In this document: positions 8,653 through 15,864 of the stretch, piece after piece
Numbering within the stretch: position 1 is the first letter of the stretch
Layout of the letters: each line of letters opens with the position of its first letter
NCBI GenBank assembly: GCA_046757565.1
Contig: JBHHYN010000032.1
Coordinates: 1 to 24,146, forward strand
Length of the DNA stretch: 24,146 nt
Reading direction: 5' to 3'
Source of the DNA: JBHHYN01 sp046757565
Lineage (GTDB): Bacteria; Pseudomonadota; Gammaproteobacteria; Eutrophobiales; Eutrophobiaceae
Program-made: the position numbers and the translations under genes
The notes under the pieces: model-generated
What the model was told of the DNA's origin: nothing
What the model saw: only the letters and a program-made list of their open reading frames with translations
Database searches by the model: none

Positions 8653-9063
8653 CTATTCATCGATCTCCTGGCAGATTTGTGTCAATACACCCAGGGTATC
8701 ATCACGTTCCAGATCGGCAACGCGCCAGTTGGAGATCCCCTTTCTGGGCACAGTATCAGTCATTTTCCCTCCTCGTGATTCGATGGTCCTGATCGCTGTC
8801 GGCAGATCTTCAACTTCGTAAGAGATGATGTAGAAACCTTCACCCCGCTGTTGCAGTATCCTGCCCGGAACTGTGTCCATCTGCAGCGGCTGGACCAGAA
8901 CAAGCCATACTTCACCAAGCCTGAGCCTTGCTGTCCTGACCGGCCGTGCCGGATGTTCTTCAATCTGATCGAAATGCATCCCCAGTAGATGTTCATAGCG
9001 TTCCACTGCCTGATCCAGATTGCGCACAACAAAACCAATATGATGTATTCGCTTTAACTGCAT
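8653..9063 (-). CDS. VOC-superfamily protein resembling methylmalonyl-CoA epimerase, metal site apparently altered
   Basis: 136 residues, one glyoxalase/VOC domain pair: IHHIGFVVRNLDQAVERYEHLLG (first module) and GEGFYIISYEVEDLPTAIRTIESRG (second). Overall layout and length match methylmalonyl-CoA epimerase. The first metal-ligand His (His7/8) and a Gln-Pro in LVLVQPL are present. Where epimerases have HHIAF-type residues after GxG this protein has YIISY, and where they have a Glu near the end (GVLIELV) it has GVLTQIC; two of the usual metal ligands therefore seem lost. It may be inactive as an epimerase, bind acyl-CoA only, or catalyse something else. The start ATG 9063-9061 overlaps the CoA-transferase stop by one base (TGATG), so translation is coupled; a TTG one codon earlier is less likely. 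Confidence 0.8.
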   Translation of the reverse strand: MQLKRIHHIGFVVRNLDQAVERYEHLLGMHFDQIEEHPARPVRTARLRLGEVWLVLVQPLQMDTVPGRILQQRGEGFYIISYEVEDLPTAIRTIESRGGKMTDTVPRKGISNWRVADLERDDTLGVLTQICQEIDE

Positions 9064-10277
9064 CAAATAACTCCTTTTGCCTCAAGCTCCTCAAGCCTGT
9101 CATCGGCGATATCAAGCAGGCCACCATATATCTCTTTGTTATGCTCCCCCAACTCCGGTCCAACCCATTTTACCTTTCCTGGTGTTTCGGAAAGTTTCGG
9201 AAAAACATTCTGCATCTTGATTTCGCCAAAGGCCGGGTGCAAGAGTGAAATGATGGCTTCCCGTGCCTTGAAATGTTCGTCTTCAAGCATATCAGCAGCT
9301 TTATATATCTTGCCGTTCGGCACCCCATGTTTATTCATTAATTCTCTCAATTGCATGGAGGTAAGGGTCTTTGTCCATTTGCTGATGATATCGTCAAGCT
9401 CCTGCTGATGCCGGCCCCGGGAGGAGTGTGTCTTGTAACGCTCGTCCCCGGCAAGTTCAGGCCGTCCCATCGCCTCCGCAAAACGCTTGAATACCGTATC
9501 CTGATTGGCCGCAATCAGATATTCACCGTCCTTGGTCGGATAGGCATTTGCCGGCGCCACATTAGGCAGAATAGAACCGGTGCGCTCACGTATATAGCCG
9601 GCCTTCTGGTACTCCGGGATCAATGACTCCATCATGGCAAACACCGCCTCGTAAATCGCCGAATCGACTATCTGGCCCTTGCCGGTAGTTTCCCTTGCAT
9701 GCACGGCACACAATCCACCCAGTGCGCCAAAGCATGCAGCCAGCGAATCACCGATACTGATTCCCATGCGGCTCGGTGGCTTTTCAGGATCACCCACAAC
9801 GTTACGCAGACCGCCCATGGCTTCGCCGATGGAACCGTATCCGGCTTGTGAGGCATAGGGTCCGGTCTGACCAAAACCGGTAACACGGATCATGATCAGC
9901 CCGGGATTAATACCGGCCAGTTGCTCATAACCCAGGTTCCAGCGCTCCATCGTTCCGGGACGAAAGTTTTCAATCAGAATGTCTGTAGTCTTGACCAGTT
10001 GTTTAATAATCTCCTGTCCCTCAGCTTCCCGCGCATTCAAGGTTATGGATTTTTTGTTGCGGGCGACCACTGGCCACCAGAGTGACATTCCATGGGCCTT
10101 CTCCTGGCCCCATTCGCGCATTGGATCACCGATTTTTGGCTGCTCGATCTTGATGACCTCCGCACCGAAATCACCCAATAGCTGACCACAAAACGGGCCG
10201 GCCAGCAGTACCCCCATTTCCAGAACACGGAGATTGGAGAGAGGGCCATCCGACTCAAGAGATTCTTCTTTCGTCAT
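9063..10277 (-). CDS. Family III (CaiB/BaiF-type) CoA-transferase
   Basis: 404 residues, normal for the family. These cytoplasmic enzymes form interlocked dimers and move CoA from an acyl-CoA donor to a carboxylic acid. Seen in the sequence: LRVLEMGVLLAGPFCGQLLGDFGAEVIKIEQP at 16-47, the usual N-terminal Rossmann segment; DILIENFRPGTMERWNLGYEQL at 99-120; RVTGFGQTGPYA at 131-142; and Asp177 in GISIGDSLAACFG, at the place of the catalytic Asp (Asp169 in formyl-CoA transferase). The acid substrate cannot be read from sequence; relatives act on carnitine, formate/oxalate, succinate, (R)-benzylsuccinate, mesaconate and others. It is first in a two-gene unit with the VOC protein and divergent from the lyase gene across a region with two operator copies, which puts it in the same regulon. 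Confidence 0.92.
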   Translation of the reverse strand: MTKEESLESDGPLSNLRVLEMGVLLAGPFCGQLLGDFGAEVIKIEQPKIGDPMREWGQEKAHGMSLWWPVVARNKKSITLNAREAEGQEIIKQLVKTTDILIENFRPGTMERWNLGYEQLAGINPGLIMIRVTGFGQTGPYASQAGYGSIGEAMGGLRNVVGDPEKPPSRMGISIGDSLAACFGALGGLCAVHARETTGKGQIVDSAIYEAVFAMMESLIPEYQKAGYIRERTGSILPNVAPANAYPTKDGEYLIAANQDTVFKRFAEAMGRPELAGDERYKTHSSRGRHQQELDDIISKWTKTLTSMQLRELMNKHGVPNGKIYKAADMLEDEHFKAREAIISLLHPAFGEIKMQNVFPKLSETPGKVKWVGPELGEHNKEIYGGLLDIADDRLEELEAKGVI

Positions 10278-10380
10278 GTAATCTTTATCGGGTAAATTTA
10301 AAGCGGGAACCCTTACAGAGGATAAGGTTTTTTATTGTCAGTCAGCCCCTGATTTTGGTAAAAATTGATTAAAAATAGAT

Positions 10381-10386
10381 ATTGTA
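10381..10386 (-). promoter_or_regulatory. Putative -10 box for the CoA-transferase gene
   Basis: On the minus strand these bases read TACAAT, five of six matches to TATAAT. The box begins about 27 bases from the centre of operator A, which would cover the -35 region. The leader to the ATG would be about 95 bases. No good -35 hexamer is visible, so this is tentative. Confidence 0.4.
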
Positions 10387-10408
10387 TTTTTAACCAGTAT
10401 GAATCATA

Positions 10409-10420
10409 TTGTATACATAA
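10409..10420. promoter_or_regulatory. Operator A, TTGTATACATAA
   Basis: One of four near-identical copies of TTGTATACATWA in the window, all between genes of this cluster. The core TGTATACA is a perfect 8-bp palindrome. A GT-AT-AC palindrome is the kind of site bound by FCD-type GntR repressors, and such a regulator is encoded at 15865-16545. It lies on the CoA-transferase side of the divergent region. Binding is inferred. Confidence 0.72.
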
Positions 10421-10460
10421 TACAGGATATCTTACAGTATTAGTCGCAAAAAACTTTCAT

Positions 10461-10472
10461 TTGTATACATTA
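10461..10472. promoter_or_regulatory. Operator B, TTGTATACATTA
   Basis: Second copy of the motif, 52 bases from operator A and 80-90 bases before the lyase ATG. It lies about 26 bases upstream of an AT-rich -10-like segment, so a bound repressor would block the -35 region. It matches operator C over 13 bases (TTTGTATACATTA) and both are followed by ATTCCTT at nearly the same distance. Confidence 0.72.
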
Positions 10473-10490
10473 GGCTGATGATTCCTTGGC

Positions 10491-10500
10491 ATAATATAAG
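10491..10500 (+). promoter_or_regulatory. Putative -10 region for the lyase-hyuAB operon
   Basis: ATAATATAAG contains overlapping -10-like hexamers (TAATAT, TATAAG). No clear -35 is seen at 16-18 bases upstream, as would be expected if operator B replaces it or an activator is needed. The leader to the ATG at 10552 would be about 45 bases. Confidence 0.4.
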
Positions 10501-10551
10501 AGCATAGCCTTTCGCAAGGCAGATATTATCTATATGTAATAGAGTATTGTC

Positions 10552-11469
10552 ATGACAGAGTTCGTTGAGATCATTGATGTCGCCCCTCGAGACGGCCTGC
10601 AGAGTCAGCCGAAATTGCTCGATACAAAAACCAAACTGGAATTTATCGGCCGCTTAATCGACGCAGGGGTGCGCCGCATGGAGATCGCCAGCTTTGTCAA
10701 TCCGAAACGCGTACCACAAATGGCCGATGTCGATGAACTGATCCAGGGCTTGCCGGATCACGAAGAGGTGACCTATATCGGCCTGGTCCTGAATAAACGT
10801 GGTTATGAACGGGCCATCGCAAGCGGTATCGACGAAATTAATTGTGTGGTCCTGGCATCCGATACCTTTAACCAGCGTAACCAAGGAGCCACCACGGAAC
10901 AGACCATGGCGTCCATCAAGGGCATAACTTCACAGGCCCGTAATGAAGGGCTAGCCTGCGGCGTGACCATTGGGGCGGCTTTTGGCTGCCCGTTTGAAGG
11001 GGAGGTGCCGGTATCCCGGGTAGTGGACCTTGCTGCACGCCTGACGCAGTTGGGCGTGAAAGAGATCGCGCTGGCGGATACCATTGGTGTTGCGGGACCT
11101 TCCGATGTAACCCGGGTCATCCGTGCCGTCAGTAGAGTCTGTGGTGATGCCCGGTTGCGGTGTCACTTTCATAATACCCGCAATACCGGGGTGGCAAACG
11201 CATACGTTGCCATTCAGGAAGGGATCAGGACCCTGGATACCAGTTGCGGTGGTGTCGGAGGTTGCCCGTTTGCGCCTGCGGCAACGGGAAACGTTGCCAC
11301 GGAGGATGTGCTCTATATGTTACAGAGAATGGCCGTGGAAACGGGGATTGATATCAACAAGATCATGCAGACGGCACGCTGGCTGGAGGGCCCGCTGCAA
11401 ACCGAAATGCCGGCGATGGTCACCAGGGCCGGATTGTTCCCGCCTGAAAAGGCGAACATTCCGGCATAA
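10552..11469 (+). CDS. HMG-CoA-lyase-like acyl-CoA lyase
   Basis: 305 residues, a DRE-TIM metallolyase. Seen: DVAPRDGLQ at 9-17 (Arg and Asp of the active site), MEIASFVNPKRVPQM (catalytic Glu and the FV-PK-VPQM signature), metal-binding H205-F-H207, and GGVGGCPFAPAATGN with catalytic-loop Cys238; the His207-Cys238 spacing equals that of human HMG-CoA lyase (His235-Cys266). The family splits 3-hydroxy-3-methylglutaryl-CoA to acetyl-CoA and acetoacetate; relatives cleave other 3-hydroxyacyl-CoAs. After the HxH motif this protein has NTRNTG where true HMG-CoA lyases have DTYGQ, so the substrate may differ. Neighbours (CoA-transferase, HyuAB) are not those of leucine degradation, and no liu genes are near. 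It starts at ATG 10552 with a weak ribosome-binding site. Confidence 0.88.
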   Translation: MTEFVEIIDVAPRDGLQSQPKLLDTKTKLEFIGRLIDAGVRRMEIASFVNPKRVPQMADVDELIQGLPDHEEVTYIGLVLNKRGYERAIASGIDEINCVVLASDTFNQRNQGATTEQTMASIKGITSQARNEGLACGVTIGAAFGCPFEGEVPVSRVVDLAARLTQLGVKEIALADTIGVAGPSDVTRVIRAVSRVCGDARLRCHFHNTRNTGVANAYVAIQEGIRTLDTSCGGVGGCPFAPAATGNVATEDVLYMLQRMAVETGIDINKIMQTARWLEGPLQTEMPAMVTRAGLFPPEKANIPA

Positions 11470-11660
11470 CAATCAGGAGTCTATCGGACAGGGATGTTTA
11501 ACCGTTTTCGATGGTTGTCAGTCATAGAAACACGGGTATAAAAACCAACATTACAGCTTTTTTGGTCCACAACCCCTGACAACGCCTGCATGAAGTTGTT
11601 CAGGGGGTTCCTTAAAATAAAACTACCGGTTGGCACCGCCGACCGGGAGGAGAGTCATAC
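11470..11660. other. Gap between lyase gene and hyuA
   Basis: 190 bases, unusually long for the inside of an operon. It contains a strong hairpin (11571-11609) and a good ribosome-binding site for hyuA (GGAGGAGA, 11647-11654), but no copy of the TTGTATACATWA operator and no convincing promoter. Bases 11475-11489 resemble the left end of the MITE-like element downstream (13 of 15 bases). Confidence 0.5.
11571..11609 (+). repeat. Imperfect hairpin before hyuA
   Basis: Left arm AACCCCTGACAAC (11571-11583) pairs with right arm GTTGTTCAGGGGGTT (11595-11609), with an 11-base loop and two single-base bulges. There is no T-run after it, so a classical terminator is unlikely. It may be a processing or stability element that sets the HyuAB level relative to the lyase, or a remnant of a mobile repeat. 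Confidence 0.6.
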
Positions 11661-13718
11661 ATGGCATACAGGCTTGGGGTTGATGTCGGTGGGACCTTCA
11701 CCGATATCCTGTTAGTAAACGAAAAGAGTGGTGAGACCTTTACCGCCAAGGTGCCTTCAACACCGGCCGACTCGTCTATCGGTGTTTTTAATGGAATCCA
11801 GAAGGTCTGCGATACCTCCGGGGTCGATCCGAAAGCCATTACCCATGTCATGCACGGCACGACGATTGCGACCAATACCGTCCTCACCGGCACGGGCGCC
11901 CGGGTCGGGCTGGTGACCACCAGGGGTTATAAGCAGGTCCTGCAAATCGCCCGTTCCTTTGTCCCTGGAGGTCTGGGTGGCTGGGTAATTTATAACAAGA
12001 GCGATCCCATGGCTCCTCTGGAATTGACCATTGAGGCGGATGAGCGGATCGCGGCCGACGGATCGGTTATACGCCCGCTGGATGAAGGAGAATTAAGGCA
12101 TTCCCTGGAAGAGTTGAAAACAAAGGGTATCGAATCCCTGACGATCTCACTGCTCAACTCCTTCGCCAATAGCGAACACGAACAGCGCATCAGGGTCATC
12201 GCCGAAGAGATCATTCCGGATGTCCCTGTCTCCATCTCATCAGACGTTATTCCGGAGATGCAGGAATACGAACGAACCATGACCACTGTCGCCAACTCCT
12301 ATGTGCGGCCCAGGGTACAAACCTATGTGAACAATCTGACCACCGAACTGGAAAAAAGGATGAATGATGTACAACTGCATATCCTCCGATCGGATGGCGG
12401 TCTCGCCTCCTCCAGCGCCGCAGAAAAATATCCGGTCAATCTGCTAATGAGCGGCCCGGCGGGGGGGGTGGCCGGGGCCATCTGGATTGCCAGCCAGGCA
12501 GGCTACCGGAACCTGTTAACGCTGGATATGGGTGGGACCTCAACCGACGTCTCCCTGGTGCAGGAGGGAGTTGCGCAACTGAGGCGGGAGACAACCGTGG
12601 GTGACGTAACTGTGCGGGCATCTTCCATAGACGTCCGCACCGTCGGAGCAGGTGGCGGTTCCATCGCCCACGTCCCGGAGATTACCAGAGCGCTGCGTGT
12701 CGGTCCGCAGAGCGCCGGCGCCGATCCCGGTCCGGCAGCGTACCGGATGGGCGGCACGGAGCCGACCGTCACCGACGCCAATGTGGTGCTGGGATACCTG
12801 CCGGCTGACGCTAAACTGGGGGGTGATATGGCAATTGATGCGGAACTGGCGGCCCAGGCCGTAGAAAAAATCGCCACGGCACTGGATCTGCCACTGAAAA
12901 AAGCGGCCGCGGGCATCGTCGATATCGTCAACGAAAACATGTGCGGCGCCTTACGCCTGGTCTCGGTCGAGAAGGGTTATGACCCGCGCGATTTTGCATT
13001 TATCGCCTTTGGCGGCGCCGGACCGTTGCACGCAAACGCCCTGGGCAAACTGATGAACAGTTGGCCTGTGATCATCCCGCCCGGCCCGGGGGTACTGTGT
13101 GCCTACGGTGACGCCACCACCCGCGTACGTGATGAATCATCCAGGACCCTGATCAAACGCTTCAGTGAAACCTCGGGCCGGGAGGTCGCAAAGATCCTGG
13201 AGGAGCTGGCAGCAACGGCCGCGCAAACGCTGGATGCGGAGAAGGTCCCACGTGGAGATCAATCTGTCACCTACCAAGTCGACATGCGCTACCATGGCCA
13301 GGGATTGTTATTGACCGTGGATGCAGACATCCAGGCATTGAGAGACGGGGATCTAGACGCAATCAGCGATCCCTTCGATAAAATTCATACCCAGTTGTTC
13401 ACCTTCGCCCTTGAGGCCGAAAAGGAGATTGTCAACCTGCGCGCCGTTGTCCAGGGCAAACCGACACTGGTACATGCTGAAAAAATGGAGCAGGGTGGCG
13501 CGGATCCCGGGGCCGCCATGGTGGGAAAACAGACCATCTATATGGATGACAGGGAGCAACAGGCGGTGATCTATGATCGCAACCGCTTTAAGGCCGGCAA
13601 CTGTATTCCCGGGCCTGCAATCATTACAGGGATGGATTCAACCTGTGTCATACACTCGGACCATGTCGGGGAAATAGATGAATACGGCAATATCATCATA
13701 AATCCGACAGACTCCTAG
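11661..13718 (+). CDS. hyuA: Hydantoinase A / oxoprolinase / acetone-carboxylase beta-type subunit
   Basis: 685 residues, the usual size of stand-alone HyuA subunits. The ASKHA ATP-binding fold is seen in GVDVGGTFTDILLV (5-18), HGTTIATNTVLTGTGA (about 72-87), MSGPAGGVAGA (from residue 263), LDMGGTSTDVSLV and FGGAGPLHA. The C-terminal about 180 residues form the smaller HyuA C-domain. With HyuB such proteins use ATP to open hydantoins, 5-oxoproline or lactams (caprolactamase), or to carboxylate acetone or acetophenone. Which applies here cannot be decided. The symbol reflects family, not proven reaction. A strong ribosome-binding site (GGAGGAGA) precedes ATG 11661, and hyuB begins 12 bases after the stop. 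Confidence 0.88.
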   Translation: MAYRLGVDVGGTFTDILLVNEKSGETFTAKVPSTPADSSIGVFNGIQKVCDTSGVDPKAITHVMHGTTIATNTVLTGTGARVGLVTTRGYKQVLQIARSFVPGGLGGWVIYNKSDPMAPLELTIEADERIAADGSVIRPLDEGELRHSLEELKTKGIESLTISLLNSFANSEHEQRIRVIAEEIIPDVPVSISSDVIPEMQEYERTMTTVANSYVRPRVQTYVNNLTTELEKRMNDVQLHILRSDGGLASSSAAEKYPVNLLMSGPAGGVAGAIWIASQAGYRNLLTLDMGGTSTDVSLVQEGVAQLRRETTVGDVTVRASSIDVRTVGAGGGSIAHVPEITRALRVGPQSAGADPGPAAYRMGGTEPTVTDANVVLGYLPADAKLGGDMAIDAELAAQAVEKIATALDLPLKKAAAGIVDIVNENMCGALRLVSVEKGYDPRDFAFIAFGGAGPLHANALGKLMNSWPVIIPPGPGVLCAYGDATTRVRDESSRTLIKRFSETSGREVAKILEELAATAAQTLDAEKVPRGDQSVTYQVDMRYHGQGLLLTVDADIQALRDGDLDAISDPFDKIHTQLFTFALEAEKEIVNLRAVVQGKPTLVHAEKMEQGGADPGAAMVGKQTIYMDDREQQAVIYDRNRFKAGNCIPGPAIITGMDSTCVIHSDHVGEIDEYGNIIINPTDS

Positions 13719-13730
13719 GAGAAAACCGTT

Positions 13731-15605
13731 ATGCCTGCAAAGCTTATCCAGACAAACAACAAGGCCTTCAAACGTGTCGATGTCGATACCATTACCCTGG
13801 ATATTATTGAAAATGCATTGAGGAATGCACGGTTTGAAATGGACGCCGTGTTGTTTCGTACAGCCATGTCTCCCGGTATCCGCGAGCAGCATGATGAGTT
13901 CCCCATGATCGCCAACTGTGAAGGTAAAATGGTTGTTGGCCAGTTCGGCTCCTTTATTTACGGCTTTGTTGAAGCCTATGACGGCACCATTGAGGAAGGC
14001 GACGTGTTTCTCACCACCGATCCCTACTCCTGCAACGGTGCAGTGAGCCATGCCAATGACTGGCTGGTGCTGATGCCGATATTCAAGGATGGCAGGCTGC
14101 TGGCGTGGGCTTCGATGTTCGGCCACATGACGGATGTCGGCGGCAAGGTTCCGGGAAGCCTGCCGACAGACGCCAGAAATATATATGAAGAGGGTATTGT
14201 TGTCCCACCGGTCAAGATCTACAGAAAAGGTGAGTTGCAGAAAGACCTCCTGAAACTAATCCTGCATAATTGCCGTCTGCCGCAGTGGAACCTCAGTGAT
14301 TTCAACGCCATTATTGCCGCCTGTAATACCGCGGTGAAACGCTGTTTTGAACTGGCCGAACGGTTTGGCGATGACGTGCTTTTCTCTGCCATGGATGAAC
14401 TGCTTGAGCGTAACCGCCGCGCCATGGCAAAACTCATTAAGAATACCGTCCCCGAGGAGAAGCAGTATTTCGAGGACTACGTCTGTGACGACGGCATGGG
14501 TATGGGTCCCTACAAGATAGCCTGCAGTATGTGGCGTGAGGGCGACAAGGTCATCTTTGATTTTGAAGGGACGGATCCGCAATCCATTGGCTCAATCAAC
14601 TTTTTTCTCAATGAAGAGATGTTCAAGATGTTTGCGGGAGTATTCATGATCATGGTGTTTGATCCCCAGATCATGTTCAACGACGGATTTTATGATCTGA
14701 TGGAAGTTAGAATTCCACAAGGGACCCTGCTCAAGCCGAATAAACCCGCTGCACTATCCTGCCGGACCCATGCACTGGGCCGGATCTTCGATGTGATCAG
14801 CGGGCTGCTGGGACAGGGCAATCCGGACTTTCTCTGTGCTGCGGGTTTTTCCGATAGCCCGCATCTCATGTATTCGGGCTACGACAAAAAAGGCGAATGG
14901 TACCAACTCTACCAGATCGGCTTCGGCGGAATACCGGGCCGGCCTTTCGGCGACGGACCTGACGGTCACTCCCTGTGGCCGAACTTTACCAACGTGCCGA
15001 ATGAATACCTTGAGTGCAACTTTCCGCTGCGCATAGAAACCTATGAAACCATACCGGATTCGGGGGGGGCGGGGAAACACCGCGGTGGCAATGCCCTACG
15101 CGTCAGTTACCGCTTTCTGGAAGACGGTGAGATCTCGATTCACGATGATCGCTGGCTGACTCACCCCTGGGGCGTTAATGGTGGCTTGCCCGGTGGCAGG
15201 AGCCACAAGATCCTTGTACGTACCGATGGCACTACACAGCTACTCCCGTCAAAATGCGATCGTACCCGTGTCAACGAGGGTGATTTGCTCCATTTCGATA
15301 CCTGGGGTGGCGGTGGCTGGGGCGATCCTCTGGAAAGAGAGCCGGACAAGGTTGCCAGGGACGTCGCCCGTGGTCTGGTTAGCCGTGATGGCGCCGGGCA
15401 TTACGGTGTTGTCGTCGATGACAACTATACAGTCGATGAAGCGGCCACCAGGCGGCTGCGTAAAAAGATGTCGGCGGAGCGGAGTGAAGTGCCACTCTTC
15501 AGCCGTGGCGGCACCATTGCAGAACTCAAGACACGCTGCAAGCAAGAGACCGGGCTGGAACCACCACAAACACCACAATTCCGGAAGCAGCCCGGACGGT
15601 CATGA
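13731..15605 (+). CDS. hyuB: Hydantoinase B / oxoprolinase / acetone-carboxylase alpha-type subunit
   Basis: 624 residues, partner of HyuA. Key sites: His107 and Asp110 in SHANDWL and His132 in GHMTDVGG. Their spacing (H-x2-D, then 25 residues from the first His) equals the metal ligands I recall for acetone carboxylase alpha (His150, Asp153, His175); the same motif is found across the HyuB family, so it shows a metal site but not the substrate. Further family segments are FNDGFYDLMEVRIP, SCRTHALGRI, GGAGKHRGGNALRVSYRFLEDG and DTWGGGGWGDPLERE near the end. The usual NVRTP segment reads NCRLPQWNLSD here, which sets it apart from classical N-methylhydantoinases. The ribosome-binding site AGGAGA lies 7-12 bases before the ATG. 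Translation is probably coupled with hyuA. Confidence 0.87.
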   Translation: MPAKLIQTNNKAFKRVDVDTITLDIIENALRNARFEMDAVLFRTAMSPGIREQHDEFPMIANCEGKMVVGQFGSFIYGFVEAYDGTIEEGDVFLTTDPYSCNGAVSHANDWLVLMPIFKDGRLLAWASMFGHMTDVGGKVPGSLPTDARNIYEEGIVVPPVKIYRKGELQKDLLKLILHNCRLPQWNLSDFNAIIAACNTAVKRCFELAERFGDDVLFSAMDELLERNRRAMAKLIKNTVPEEKQYFEDYVCDDGMGMGPYKIACSMWREGDKVIFDFEGTDPQSIGSINFFLNEEMFKMFAGVFMIMVFDPQIMFNDGFYDLMEVRIPQGTLLKPNKPAALSCRTHALGRIFDVISGLLGQGNPDFLCAAGFSDSPHLMYSGYDKKGEWYQLYQIGFGGIPGRPFGDGPDGHSLWPNFTNVPNEYLECNFPLRIETYETIPDSGGAGKHRGGNALRVSYRFLEDGEISIHDDRWLTHPWGVNGGLPGGRSHKILVRTDGTTQLLPSKCDRTRVNEGDLLHFDTWGGGGWGDPLEREPDKVARDVARGLVSRDGAGHYGVVVDDNYTVDEAATRRLRKKMSAERSEVPLFSRGGTIAELKTRCKQETGLEPPQTPQFRKQPGRS

Positions 15606-15701
15606 AGTCTGTTCAATTAAAACATATTCTGGCAGTACCAAAGCCGGTTACACCACTACTAACCCGGCATGGAACAGTGTTTCATTAGAACTCATAGGAG
15701 C
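15606..15701. other. Short gap between hyuB and the MITE-like element
   Basis: No gene, terminator or repeat recognised here. The hyuAB transcript has no obvious terminator before the element. Confidence 0.4.
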
Positions 15702-15853
15702 CTGTCGGACTTAGGATGATCTCGGTCTCCGTTCAAGACTCGCCTCTAACACCTGCACACCCCACAAGGGGGTACCGAGGTCCATGCAGGCGTACTGCGA
15801 AAAATCTGACTCAAACCGGACTTTTTCTCGCTACAATCCTCTAAGTCCGACAG
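15702..15853. mobile_element. MITE-like element, 152 bp, 13-bp terminal inverted repeats
   Basis: The ends are CTGTCGGACTTAG (15702-15714) and its exact reverse complement CTAAGTCCGACAG (15841-15853). Allowing a two-base gap the inverted repeat continues by GGAT/ATCC. Inside are further short inverted pairs: CTCGGT/ACCGAG (15721-15726, 15774-15779), CCTGCA/TGCAGG (15752-15757, 15785-15790) and a small hairpin ACCCC/GGGGT (15759-15773). No transposase is encoded. No target-site duplication is visible. It lies in the convergent gap between hyuB and gntR. Best read as a non-autonomous transposable element or an internally deleted IS. Confidence 0.68.
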
Positions 15854-15864
15854 ACTTCTAGATA

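Larger units (their letters stand above)
10278..10551. promoter_or_regulatory. Divergent promoter/operator region for CoA-transferase and lyase genes
   Basis: A 274-base AT-rich intergenic region between divergent genes. It holds two copies of TTGTATACATWA whose GTATAC centres are 52 bases apart, close to five helical turns, so proteins bound at both would face the same side of the DNA. Each copy has a -10-like box on its gene-proximal side, listed separately. No small gene is visible. Confidence 0.7.

Noticed and set aside
10552..11469. Assignment of the lyase to leucine degradation (liuE/mvaB)
   Set aside because: No isovaleryl-CoA dehydrogenase, methylcrotonyl-CoA carboxylase or glutaconyl hydratase genes are near, and pocket residues differ from those of HMG-CoA lyases.
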